Assembly: GCA_949358305.1 (NCBI GenBank)
Contig: OX442324.1
Span: 434,001 to 498,000 of the forward strand
From: Strigamia acuminata
Lineage: Eukaryota; Arthropoda; Chilopoda; Geophilomorpha; Linotaeniidae
Reading direction: 5' to 3'
DNA: 64,000 nucleotides
In this document: positions 44,866 through 56,057 of the stretch, one piece after another
Numbering within the stretch: position 1 is the first letter of the stretch
How the letters are laid out: every line of letters begins with the position of its first letter
Translations under genes and position numbers: made by a program
The notes under the pieces: model-generated
Told to the model about the DNA's origin: nothing
The model's input: the letters and a program-made list of their open reading frames with translations, nothing else
Database searches by the model: none

Positions 44866-45031
44866 CGTTGACACAACCAAATGCGGTACAAATCCAGCGT
44901 ATAGGTTAAAAATCGAAATCAATTGGTTGACCATTCGTAACATTACATGATAACGAGTCAGTTGCATCTAACCGTAAATATGCAACAGAAAACCGAACAA
45001 TAACTAATCGCTTACCAACATAAAAGAAACC
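44866..45031. other. Unassigned sequence between copia H and F
   Basis: No motif recognised. It joins abruptly to RNase H coding sequence of F at 45032. Confidence 0.4.
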
Positions 45032-45316
45032 TACTGGCTCGACCACATTTTCACCGAATTTCCGATCCTCGACCGCATCTCGCGACTGATTATTTACTCC
45101 GACGCCCTGGCCAGTATTCAATTTACATCGAATGACGTGGAGAACGCTAAAACAAAGCATATCCGCGTCAAATACCATTGGCTCAGGGAGTGGTTCACGG
45201 CAGGATGTTTTGATCTTCGTAAGGTGTCCGGTGAACGGAACGTCGCAGACATCTTCACCAAATGGCTCAGCTCCGAACGTCTGCGATCACTGATTTCCAG
45301 TATCTTCCGACTCTGA
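45032..45316 (+). pseudogene. Copia F, RNase H 3' fragment
   Basis: An open segment without its upstream part: I-Y-S-D-A-L-A-S-I-Q-F, then A-K-T-K-H-I-R-V-K-Y-H-W-L-R-E, then R-N-V-A-D-I-F-T-K-W-L and TGA. It is the C-terminal end of a copia polyprotein closer to G than to D or E. Confidence 0.82.
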
Positions 45317-45536
45317 GCATTTACCGAGACATTATCGTGACATTCTTTATTTCTTATACCCGATTGTGAGGATCATCGAGTTTCTGAGCGAATATTCGGG
45401 CTTACGCAGTGTTTTTCAATAACAGTACCCGGCTCGATGATTCGACTTTATTATTTATCTTTTCTCGTAAATTATACTGTAATTCCAGTCATTGTATATG
45501 TTTTCCCCTGATTCTATTTCCATCGAAAGGGGGAAT
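45317..45536 (+). other. 3' untranslated part of copia F
   Basis: Non-coding; ends in a purine tract CGAAAGGGGGAAT immediately before the LTR. Confidence 0.6.
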
Positions 45537-45634
45537 TGTTGGTCTATAAGACCGCCAGATGTATATCGATGTGACTTAGAATCGCATTCCGATCTTTATT
45601 TTACTTGTGTTCATTATCTCGATGTATTAATTCC
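45537..45634 (+). repeat. Start of copia F 3' LTR, cut by copia E
   Basis: TGTTGGTCTATAAGACC follows the purine tract. The LTR is interrupted by copia E and should resume at 51465; its end could not be fixed. Confidence 0.6.
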
Positions 45635-45955
45635 TGTTGATTTGTCATCTAAACTCGAGTTAATTGTGTAGTTTAGCAGTGGTGAGAATAACATTAGTTA
45701 TGAAAGGAAAACACAAACGCCATCTTGTCGTGTCAGAAACTGAAAACAGAATGAACTTCTTTATTCACCTGTCAGGTGATCAACACTTACAAACATCGCC
45801 ACCTTTGGGCGAAACGTACAAATAATACATGGTTAAAGCTGCAGACATTCGTGCAGTTAATACTGAACATTAATAAATACGTATACACTATAAATGACTG
45901 CATAAATTGACGATACGACATAAGATAGATTATAACAATACACCGTAACTTAACA
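45635..45955 (-). repeat. 3' LTR of copia E
   Basis: TGTTGATTTGTCATC to GTAACTTAACA on the plus strand. It differs from the other LTR at a G/A near 45775 and a C/T near 45944. Confidence 0.95.
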
Positions 45956-45973
45956 TTTGGCCCCCTCGTATCA

Positions 45974-48900
45974 TCAATTACTTAGATTACTGAGATTAAC
46001 CAAAAATAGATTACAAAATTGTGTTAAATCGGTTTTATCTACCGACTTTGTGAAGATATCAGCGTAATTTGACTTTGTCTCTACATGTGTTATTTGAAGA
46101 CCATCTCTTTTTACCAGCTCTCGTATAAAATGGTATCTTACGTCGATGTGCTTCGTCTTTCTATTTTCGATATTGGACTTCGTAAAGTCGACGGTAGAGA
46201 TGTTATCGCATAGTACATGGTGATAAAATCTATTTGCTAAGTTAGGCGCGATCTCGTACAATACTCGAACAATCCACATGTAGTCTTTCACTGTCTCCGT
46301 GAGAGCTACATACTCCGCCTCCATAGTCGACAATGTCACATTGCGCTGCTTGAATGTTCTCCAAAAGATGGGCGCATTGCCCAAAGTTATAAGAGTTCCG
46401 CCAACGGAAATTCGATCATCTCGATTGTTGGCGTAGTCTGAGTCACTGTAACCAACGACTTCGACTCGGTTGTTAGGGAATAACATTAGTCCAAAGTCTT
46501 TCGTGGTTCTCAGGTAGCTGAGGAGATCCAGTAATGCAAGCCAGTGATCCCATCCTGGGTTGGATTAAAACTGACTTAAAATGTTGACTGCGTACGTGAT
46601 ATCGGGTCTTGTCCTTGATGCTATGAAGGCCAAAGAACTCAGTAAACTTCTATATGGAATTCGTTCCATGATTTTGAAGTCTTCAATTGTGGTCGGACAC
46701 TGTTGTTTTGTGAGGATAGTTGACTTTACCATTGGTTGTGATTTGATTTTTACTGATTGCAAATGATCGTCGAATCTTAACAGCACTTTGTCGATGTAAG
46801 ATCTTTGATGTAGGATCATTAGCTGTTTGTGTGAGCAAAATTCCACTCCCAACAATTTCTTTGTCCGTCCTAAGATCACGAGGTCGAACTGTGTCTTTAT
46901 CATGTTGAGGACCTCCTTGGCATCCTCATATCGCTTGCCGAAAACAACAATATCGTCGACGTATACGATTAAATACGCGATATCACCGAATTTATATACG
47001 CAGTTACACCAGTTTACGTGTTGTAGGCCAAGTTTCAGCAAAGTTTCTTCGAGTTCTATGCCCCATTCTCTTCCGGATTGATGTAACCCATAAATTGCTC
47101 GAAGTAACTTGCAAACGTAATTTTCTTTTCCATGACAAACGAATCCTTTGGGTTGACGCAGGTAAATCGTTTTATGTAGCTTTGCGTATAAGTAAGCACA
47201 TTTGACGTCAGCCTGGATGTATGACCACTTCAACATGCAAACCAGTAATGTGAACATAAAGCGCACGATTGAAAAATCCACTACAGGTGAGAATGTCTCT
47301 TCATAAGATTCCCCGTAGACCTGAGAAAAACCCTGTGCCACGAGTCTTGCCTTGTATCTTGCAATCTCTCCTTTCTCATCCTGTTTTACGGTGTAAATCC
47401 ATTTGCATCCTATTACTTTTGTGTCGGATGGCGGTGGGACCAACTCCCATACTTCACGTTGGTGCATCGTGTCAATTTCATCGCACATAGCTTGATTCCA
47501 CTCTTCCTTCTCCGGCAAATTCTCTATTTGCTCAAAACGTGCGGGTATGAAAACTTCGAGATGATTTGCTTCGAAATCGAGAGTTAACTCATCCAGATCT
47601 AAATCGAGATCATCCGTCGTAACGTTTGATTCAGTGGGCTTTTTCTTTCTTTTGTCCTCGAAAAGGTGCTCTGGAACACGTAGGTTGTGATCCACACAAT
47701 AACGTTTGACTTCGGGTATCGAACGTAACCTTGGCTTATCATATCCCTCGATTGTATACTCAATGTCTTTTTGTCCAGTTGGCCTCGTTTTTTCGGTCTT
47801 TTTCCAAATAAGTGCAGGTATTGTCGGAACCGGATTCAGAATGTCGATTCCAGGTTGTGGTAAAATACCCTGCAATTTTATTCCCGCTTCAGCTCCTGGT
47901 ATGTTAGGTTTTGGTTTAAGTTTTTCTTCCGGCAATCTGAACTTCAACTTCAGTTGAGGTAATTCTTCTTCCCTTTTCTTCTTAACTGGTTGCGGCGGAG
48001 CCAGCGGTGGTCTCACGTCCTCATCGGAATAATATTGACGATCAGCATCATTGTCTAAGTTGTCGTCCAAATTATCAATATATGTTGTATATTTTTCCGG
48101 TAGGCCCAGCACGCCTTCAACTCCGCGCCTGCTTTCGACAAATTTGACATCACTTGTCTCAATCACTTTTGAAAAGTCCGGCAACCATATTCTATAGCCT
48201 TTGGTGATTCTGGAATAGCCAAGCATAATCCCATGTAATCCCTTGTTGTCGATTTTTCCATCTCTGACCTTTTTCTGCACAAAGCACAAACTCCCAAATT
48301 TTCTTAAATGACGCAATGATGGTTTTCGACCATAATAAAGCTCCATCGGCGTCTTTTCTGAGTTGAGCTTCGCAATTCTATTTCTCAAGTAATTAAAGGT
48401 GAGGATGGCTTCGCCCCAGAATCGGTGCTCCAATTGTGCATCATAAATGAGAGCTCGCATTCCATTGACCAAAGTCTGGTTTAGTCTTTCCGATACGCCG
48501 TTCTGGGCGGGCGTGTATGCATTGGTCCTCTCATGATTGATTCCCTGCTCTTCAAGGTATTCTCCAAATTTGTTAGAGCAGAACTCCATACCGTTGTCTG
48601 TGCGAATAGCGAGAATCGACTTTCCAAGCAGTCGCTCGATCCTCTTCGCATGTTTCCGAAATATGTCGAATACTTCGTCCTTCCTTTTCATTAAATAAAC
48701 GGTGGAGTAGCGGGAATAATCATCTGCTATTGTGAGGAAATATCTATTTCCAGAAAGTGTTTCCGTGTTAAATGCTCCGCACACGTCCATATGAAGTAGT
48801 TCTCGTGGTCCTTTTGATCTAATTCCCGGTATGGACTTGTGAGAAACCGCTTTCTTCTTTGCCATGCTGCAAACATCACATTGCGTAATAGGAACATCCA

Positions 48901-50509
48901 AAAGTGGTAGTCCAATCACAGCTTCGCTCCTACTCATTCCCTGCACACTTGGGAAATGAATGTGTCCCAATCGTTCGTGCCACAATCTTACCTCTTCTGG
49001 ATTTGACTCAGTCTTGCTTGTGTGAGGCAATTGTTGTTCTTTCTGCTCGCCCTTCTGTTCGCCCACATTGGCTTTGTTCAATTCCCTTGCTTTTAGCTTC
49101 TCAAAATCAGGCTTCAGATCGCTGAGCTTGATGTAGTACAGTCTATCTTTCTTGACCCCTTCCATAAGTTGTCTTTTCCATTGTGGGTCGTAGACTTTTA
49201 CCAAACCCGCGCCAACTGCGACTCTGCATCGTGCCTCGTCAATACATGGTCCCGAGAGTAAATTCCTTCGTAGATCAGGCGCATAGTATACTTTCTTCAG
49301 TGTTATGGGGATTGTATCGTTCCCGACCAAACACATAATGCAAACATCCCCAACTCCTTGTATCTGGATTAGGGTTTTCTTGTCGGCCTGACTAATTGTT
49401 CCACTCATTTCTTTGAAATTGTGAAACTGACTTCTGTCCTTGCAGAAGTGTCCAGTTGCTCCCGTATCGTAAATCCAGCAGTTACTGGCTTCACTGCACT
49501 GCAGCATTTCCTGTTTGCCTAACTCGGTGAGAAAACCAACATCCAACATATTCGTATCCAGTTCCTCGACGGTATTCGATTTCATGTTGCTGTTTGGAGC
49601 CAGTTGTAATTGCGCCGTGCACTCTTTGGCCCAATGTCCATGTTGGTTGCAACGGAAACACGGCCCCCGTCCCGTTGATCCGGTGCTGTTTCCTCTGAAA
49701 TTCGTCTTTCTTCCGCCTCGCCAATTTGACTTTCCGCCTTTTTGTTCCGCGTAATTTGCTTTATTGCTCTGGTTACTGTTCTTTTGCTGGGATTTCGATG
49801 AATTGTCGCCATTTTTAGCACTTGTCGAATTCGGTCCTGTGCTAAACGCGTCCACAATGGGTCCTTGGCCTGTGTCTCGCCTTTGTTGCACAAGTCTGCC
49901 CTCCTCGGCGACCAATTCAATTTCAACCTTTTCCAAGGTGAAGTTAATGTCCTCCCACCTATAAATTGTTTGAACAATCGACTGGTATTCTTGCGGAAGA
50001 TATCTTATTAGTTGAAATGCCTGATACAAGTCTTCTAGCTTATATTTCACTTCCGCAAGCTTCTTCGCAGCATTCCTAATTTTTGCAGCGAAAACACCAA
50101 TTGTTTCCGTCGTCGGATCGTATTTCAAACTAAAAAATTCGTCCAGCAAACGTATTATTCTTGCCCTCGAGACTGGTTCAAAGTTCGTTTTCAGCGTATC
50201 CCATGCTTTCTTGGCGTCCTCGATTCCACTGAGCAGCTCGTGGTACTGTTCTTCTATCGAGTAGTAGATCAGACTAAATGCTCGACCTTTTCGCAATTTG
50301 TAGTCTGAGCGGTCACGCCAAGACGCTCCTGGTGCCAACGCCTCCTGAGTTCCGTCTGTAAATCCCCAGCAGCCGTGATGCATGAGGAGAACCTTGATTT
50401 GTTGTTTCCAACTGTCGTAATTCAGTCTGTTGAGCAATGTTATTTTTCTGTCCAATTTGTCCGAATCCATTCTGTTCTTTTGATTTGAACTTGTTGAAAA
50501 ATCACACAC
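45974..50509 (-). pseudogene. Copia E gag-pol polyprotein, one in-frame stop
   Basis: A 1512-codon frame with a single TAA at 46565-46567, between reverse transcriptase and RNase H. Gag; knuckle C-F-R-C-N-Q-H-G-H-W-A-K-E-C; protease I-Y-D-T-G-A-T-G-H-F; integrase with H-x3-H/C-x2-C, R-T-D-N-G-M-E-F and N-G-V-S-E-R; diverged MBD-like module (about residues 901-957); reverse transcriptase F-S-P-V-V-D-F and Y-V-D-D-I-V-V-F; RNase H with Y-S-D-S-D-Y-A. It is the best-preserved copia here. Gag, protease, integrase and reverse transcriptase could still be translated if the stop is the only fault. Confidence 0.93.
47640..47815 (-). other. Diverged MBD-like module in copia E
   Basis: I-W-K-K-T-E-K-T-R-P-T-G-Q-K-D-I-E-Y, then L-R-S-I-P-E-V-K-R-Y-C-V-D, then E-H-L-F-E-D-K. 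Nearly the same as in D, and placed between integrase and reverse transcriptase as in G and H. Confidence 0.5.
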
Positions 50510-51126
50510 TTTGAAATTCCAAAAACACTTTCCTTACTGATAATCGCAACAAAGTGCAGTGTTGCGATGTTAGTACGCTCTTATGAATAAGTTAGTACAA
50601 TACCCTATCACAACACTAAGCTAGCAATGGTATTAAATGGTAATATTCGAAAAATAGCACGAGAATTGTTCATAAATGTGATGTTTTCTCTTCGTAAATT
50701 GTCCGCTCATTTCGCGTCGTTTCAAATCCGTCTTTGTTCACGTCGTTCCTCGAAAATTTCGGTTCACACTTCTCGTGTGGTTGACTGGAACAGTCGCCGT
50801 CGTATTGCATACGATTCTCCGCCGAAATTATCGTCTCGTTGACGACACGTATTGCGCCTCGCAATATGGGAATAAATTTCCCAAAACGAAAAGAAAAAGA
50901 ACGTTTAAATAAATGTTTTATAGTTTCTCGAACCCGTTGTTGTCCTTGTGTGGCTTGATGACTGCTTGCTGTCGCCCAAACTGGAATTTCCTAGCACAAA
51001 CACCGACTGGTTGCTTCTCATATGGGCACCGCCATTTTGGATGAAATGAAAAGAAGACTTTTAGTGACCTCCAAACGGTTGCAATCCTTTCCTAATTGTT
51101 CTAGTTGTTATTCCTACGGTCTTGTA
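50510..51126 (-). other. Leader of copia E
   Basis: Non-coding leader related in parts to that of copia D (for example a GCACCGCCATTTTGGATG block). Confidence 0.6.
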
Positions 51127-51138
51127 GGCCCATAACCT
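51127..51138 (-). other. Primer binding site of copia E (internal tRNA-iMet)
   Basis: The plus strand reads GGCCCATAACCT, the anticodon-arm sequence of initiator tRNA-Met, adjoining the LTR. Same priming mode as copia D. Confidence 0.88.
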
Positions 51139-51459
51139 TGTTGATTTGTCATCTAAACTCGAGTTAATTGTGTAGTTTAGCAGTGGTGAGAATAACATTA
51201 GTTATGAAAGGAAAACACAAACGCCATCTTGTCGTGTCAGAAACTGAAAACAGAATGAACTTCTTTATTCACCTGTCAAGTGATCAACACTTACAAACAT
51301 CGCCACCTTTGGGCGAAACGTACAAATAATACATGGTTAAAGCTGCAGACATTCGTGCAGTTAATACTGAACATTAATAAATACGTATACACTATAAATG
51401 ACTGCATAAATTGACGATACGACATAAGATAGATTATAACAATACACTGTAACTTAACA
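51139..51459 (-). repeat. 5' LTR of copia E
   Basis: Pairs with 45635-45955; the outer edge abuts the ATTCC duplication. Confidence 0.95.
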
Positions 51460-51464
51460 ATTCC

Positions 51465-51903
51465 GATGTTCATTTGTTTTGGTTATTTATATTGTTTTAG
51501 TGTTTTATAACACACAGCACGATGCTGTGCTTAATCAACGCTTATATTTATTTATATCTTGTTTTATATAATGTATAACTACGACACAAGGTGTCGCTTG
51601 TATCACTTGCAATTTCCAAGATGGCGACAGCCACTACTATGTGTTCACTTCTAGATTTTCCAAGCAAATTGGATCCCATGTTAAGTATAATTAAACATTT
51701 GATTTTATAGTTTTATTCCTTGAGTTTATCATTAGTATAACGGCGTATAAGTGCTTTAGCACGGCCGTTCTTAGTCTTTTGCTTTACGTCGCACTATCGT
51801 TCGTGCGGGTCGCACGACGCCATTTGCGACGAGACGTTTATTGCTTCCACTCTTTCGGTTCACGCCGAATTTGCACCGCTCTCCTCTGCTACAAATGTGG
51901 CCC
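51465..51903 (+). other. Remainder of copia F LTR and flank
   Basis: Should begin with the rest of the F LTR. A tract with TCCAAGATGGCGACAGCC near 51620 resembles other copia LTR/leader sequence in the window. No gene is seen. Confidence 0.4.
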
Positions 51904-52850
51904 CGGCAGGTGAATGTGGCCAAAAAAAATTTGCAGAAAAAAAAATTCCTCACATTTTGCTGGGCCATTTATCAGTTACCGTATATCTTCCAATTGGCCG
52001 CGGGCCTTGAATTGCGCGTAGGTGGTCAATTAGAGGCCTGAAATGTGCCAAAAAAGGCAGGTTCAAAAAACCCATCAATGCCCAATTGGCTGATGCTGGG
52101 TTTAAATATCCTGCGGCCACCAACACCGCACGGCCCTCCAATTGCGCGTGGGGTAAAATTTCGTTTTTCAAATAGCGCACGGGGACGCTATTGGAAGATA
52201 TACGGTAGTTATTATTTTTAACTAATGTATCGTGATTTCAGCTTGCTAAAAAAAATATTCCACAATTTTGTGATCAATTAAAAAAAATCTACACACATTT
52301 TAAGTATGTCACGTAAAAATTGTGAAAAATGAGGCCTGAAAAAAAATGTCTATAAAAAAAAAGTATTGCTACCTACTTCTTGAAATTTTATGTACTCATT
52401 CTTCAAAATAATAATGTTGCTAACTTTTATAGTTTTGATACAGTGATGTTAGAAAGACAACTCAATCATTAAAGTCTATGGTAATTTTTAAAAAAATGAT
52501 ATATTTTGTCTTTTTTTAAACACAAAAATTTTAAAATTTAATTTTTGGTACATAGATTATTTTAAAAACATTTTTTGAGGCCACATTAACCTTTTAAGTA
52601 ACTGAAGGTGTTCATTTCAGCTAAATAAACGAGGTGGCCACATTCTCCCGACAGTGCTGGGTGAATGTGGCCACCATGGTTTTTTTAAAAAACAGGAAAT
52701 GTGTGACAAAAAATCAAAATGTTTAATATGGGTATTGTAGCTCTACCTAAGACCAACCTAAACACATATTTAACAGTTTTGTAGTTATTAAATTGAAAGC
52801 ACTATTAACAATTTACTAAAAAAAATCGGCCACATTCACCCTACTTTACG
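51904..52850. mobile_element. Putative non-autonomous DNA transposon with GGTGAATGTGGCC ends
   Basis: GGCAGGTGAATGTGGCC at 51905 is mirrored by GGCCACATTCACCCTAC at 52828, and a third, internal pair lies near 52632-52680. AT-rich and non-coding. No clear target duplication. Contains a smaller MITE. Confidence 0.5.
51979..52205. mobile_element. 227-bp MITE with TA target duplication
   Basis: Ends CCGTATATCTTCCAAT and ATTGGAAGATATACGG, flanked by TA on both sides (51977-51978; 52206-52207). The interior is GC-richer. Nested in the GGTGAATGTGGCC element. Confidence 0.85.
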
Positions 52851-52866
52851 GTACAAATTAATTATA

Positions 52867-53046
52867 CGCAGTGGCTATGTTCACGTCCGACGTGTACCTA
52901 TTATTTTCAAGGCGCGCTGTGATTGGTTGAGAGCTATAGATGACGGGACTGGGCTTTTCCTCAATGTATTTCAATGCATCTTTCAACCAATCACAGCTGG
53001 CCTTGAAAATAATAAGTTCATGTCGGAATTGAACGTAGCCACTATG
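52867..53046. mobile_element. 180-bp MITE with 9-bp target duplication
   Basis: Imperfect arms of about 70 bp sharing AGTGGCTA, TATTATTTTCAAGGC and GCTGTGATTGGTTGA. Direct repeat TTAATTATA on both sides (52858-52866; 53047-53055). A 9-bp duplication suggests Mutator-like mobilisation. Confidence 0.8.
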
Positions 53047-53055
53047 TTAATTATA

Positions 53056-53188
53056 GTTTGTATTTGGCTTATTGGTGAATAATTGGATTCAGTTATTCAA
53101 ACCAATAGCCATCCCAAGTTGTGGCGGTGCAGAAAAGTCAACTGCACCATTCGAATCGAAGCAGACGATGTATTATGCGACGAACCAG
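53056..53188. other. Unassigned spacer
   Basis: Short stretch between the MITE and the LTR of element C. An 80-codon frame runs from here into the LTR and is not called. Confidence 0.4.
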
Positions 53189-54942
53189 TGTGATGATTAC
53201 AAATCGATAGTTATCAATGTTCACAATAGATGGCGCTGTTTAACCAACGCGCGTAATTCAAACTCGGTTAAAACTAAAAAGCGTAATAAATTATTACTAA
53301 GGCACTGTGAATAAAATATAACTATTTTATTCAATATGAATTAAGTATTAACTACTTAATGATGTTGATTCTGCCGAATCAATATCTACATTACTTATCT
53401 GTCGAAGGGAGTCATTTGAACCCTTCCATGCCCCCAACTGGGCCCATCTGGACATAGTCATATTTTAGGTCCGGACTAGTGACCCACGAATCCGCCGATT
53501 CGTACGCTGATTGGCTGTCGCCAATCTAGTAGTTCTACAGAACTATATAAGCTCCAGTTTCTCACCCACTCACCCCCCTGGCTTGATAACTGAACTCGTA
53601 TACTGTCTGTAGTTGAATTGATGTTATCGTTTGATTTCACTTTCTCTATCGACACATCAGGCCACCTCAGCTCTCCACAGTTGGTATTCATTACTATATT
53701 GTTATTGCTGTTGTAGGGTTATTTCGGGAAGGCTAACTCCGGTAATAGACATGCGTTCGCATGAAATGGCCCCGTAACGTTAGCTTGCTGTTCTACGGGA
53801 CAGTTAGATTTCGTTCGGTGGCTTAATATAACGGTCGTATACAGTACGACCTTGCTAAATGAAAGTAGGTCCCTCAGCTAACTGGCCTCAGTCCGCTGCA
53901 GGATGGCTGTTGTAAACAGCCCTCGCAGGTTCCCGTCTTTTCTCGATTGGTCCTTCCGCATGTTAAAAGTCGGTAAAGGCCTAATGCACAAGTAACACGC
54001 CGGGTTGGTAGCCCGTGAGTAATATCTTCAAGATGTTGCGATAAATAACTACCTGGATAATGGTAATCCAACGGCAGTGGCCGATTAATATTTTACCCGG
54101 TGCTCGATCTACTGATCCCGTCATCGTAAGGCATGCTGGCGGATGGAGGAGTCAAATCCTCCCGCGATGGTTCTCTCGACCGTCGTGACGGTCCCCGCCC
54201 CATTGTACCCTCCGGGTTAGTAACCCGTGAACGATATATAAAATATATTGTGTTAAACAAATTACTCGGGCATTGGTAATCCTGTATTGGCAATACTTTT
54301 TAACCCGGTAAGTCCATAGAAATGTTTACCTGGTGGTTGGTACCACCGACAGTGAATTAAAGCGTACAAACAAATACTCGGCGCCTGATCACGAGATCTT
54401 GTCGTCGTAAGGCATGCTGGCGGATGGAGTCTCAACAACTCCCGCGACGTTCTCTCAATTGTCGTGACGGTCCCCGCCCAATTAATATTTATATAACAAT
54501 TCATTTGTTATATTCCATTAATCACTTTACTTTTATTCATTTGGAACATGGAATATTCTGCCGAATATTCCTATTTATGCGAAGGACTCTTCGCATTATT
54601 AGATACTCGAGCTGCGGACCAAATACGTCTCCGTAGCGTTATTTGTGACGATGCCGCAAGTCAGCCGTATTCCTCTGGCTTCGCCCGGATCCTCAACCAG
54701 TGTAGCCGCCCGTTTACACGCGTCAAGAACCCACAAATTATGTTGTCGTTATTTAGTAATAAATATATTATGTCACACTAATATTGTAAGTTATTTCTGC
54801 TCAGTCATAAATTCACATTGTACACAGACTTCTGCAAGCTTATCTCGGTTAGGTTGTTGCTACTCCTAGCAACGTCTTGTTTAAACCGATTATTTATCTA
54901 TCTTAAATGGCTATTAAATTAGCCTAAAGTAGAATCGTCACA
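53189..54942 (+). repeat. 5' LTR of element C, 1754 bp
   Basis: TGTGATGATTACAAATC to AGAATCGTCACA. It matches the solo LTR at 25586-27309 (opposite strand) throughout and shares the TCACA end, two-base spacer and primer site with element A. Confidence 0.88.
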
Positions 54943-54944
54943 AG

Positions 54945-54962
54945 TGGAGGTTCTACCGAGAT
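54945..54962 (+). other. Primer binding site of element C, tRNA-Gln
   Basis: TGGAGGTTCTACCGAGAT, complementary to the 3' end of tRNA-Gln with about one mismatch, two bases after the LTR. Confidence 0.85.
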
Positions 54963-56057
54963 AGGCTGCCTAAATTTAAAATAAATTTTGAAGTTTTGTG
55001 TGCCTATGATGAATTCGAGTAGTGTAATTTTGCAGTAAAATTTTTGTGTGTAAAATAAGTTTCGAACAAAATTTATATTTGTGTTTAATATATTTTATTC
55101 TGTTTTAAGCTGTTATAAAGATAATAAATGCAATTCATTTGCATTTCCGATTTTCCGCCGAAGAAATTGTATGTTTTAATAAAACTAATAATTTCCCACC
55201 GCATGGTCAGGCCTAATAATCAAACCACGAGAATTAGAAAATCTTGCCCGAACTTGTTGAAGTTGGTTCCGCCCGGGTAACGTCATTTTGTCGTCGACAA
55301 TCTGACAAAACCATGCGGTTGGGCCTAATTTTGAAAAGTTGACTTTTGACAGAATTCTTAAAGAATTCTATCAATTTAACAGTTGCTTTAATTTTAGAAA
55401 TATTTTTCACATGTATTTTGCTTGAGACTTCAAGTTAAACCTAAATTTATTTGCCTAAATAAATAAGAAAGAAAATTGACATTTTCTCAAGAATTAAAAA
55501 TTTATATTTTATTTCAAAATTGGTTTACCTTATTTTACAAGCTTGACCTACATTAAAATGTTGGTTAAAAATCATGATTTCAAGTCATTGGAATCAAATG
55601 TCACGAATAGAATACCATTCGAATTTAGCGAAGAAAAAATTCTCGCTGTTGTGTTGCCTAGCAGAAAAGCCGTCGATTCAAACGACTCGACGCATCTATT
55701 GAAATTGCGAGTTTTAAAACCTTAAAATTCCATAAAGGTGATCGTTCCTTTACTAATAAAACGGTGATATTTTTTAAAATACTTTGAAAAGTATCCATTT
55801 GTTTGGTGACTACGTCATAACACTGGAATCTGACAAGATTACGGTTCCATGAACTTGGTGATTTCCACCAATCTCGGACGAGATTGGACTCTCGCGAGAC
55901 TAGCGTTGATACTTGACCAATCAGAGAGGTGTATCGAAGTACCCATACTTCCATTCGAACTAGTGTGACCACTGCTTCGTTTGCGATCCTCCTGAACGTT
56001 TGCAACTTCATCGTTATCTCTCAGACTTAGGAAATTTTCTTAGTTTTAAGTTTAGTT
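54963..56057 (+). other. Leader of element C
   Basis: AT-rich non-coding leader. ACCGCATGGT (about 55198) and ACCATGCGGT (about 55311) form an inverted pair about 100 bp apart, each followed by an (A)GGCCTAAT word, which could fold the RNA. Confidence 0.6.

Larger units (their letters stand above)
45635..51459 (-). mobile_element. Ty1/copia element E, complete, 5825 bp
   Basis: 321-bp LTRs (45635-45955; 51139-51459) with two differences seen, target duplication ATTCC (45630-45634; 51460-51464), copia-type primer site and one long polyprotein frame. It is inserted in the LTR of copia F. Confidence 0.95.

Noticed and set aside
53189-54942. Solo LTR rather than 5' LTR
   Set aside because: The flanks CCAG and AGTG do not form a target duplication, and a tRNA-Gln primer site and gag-pol follow in the right order.
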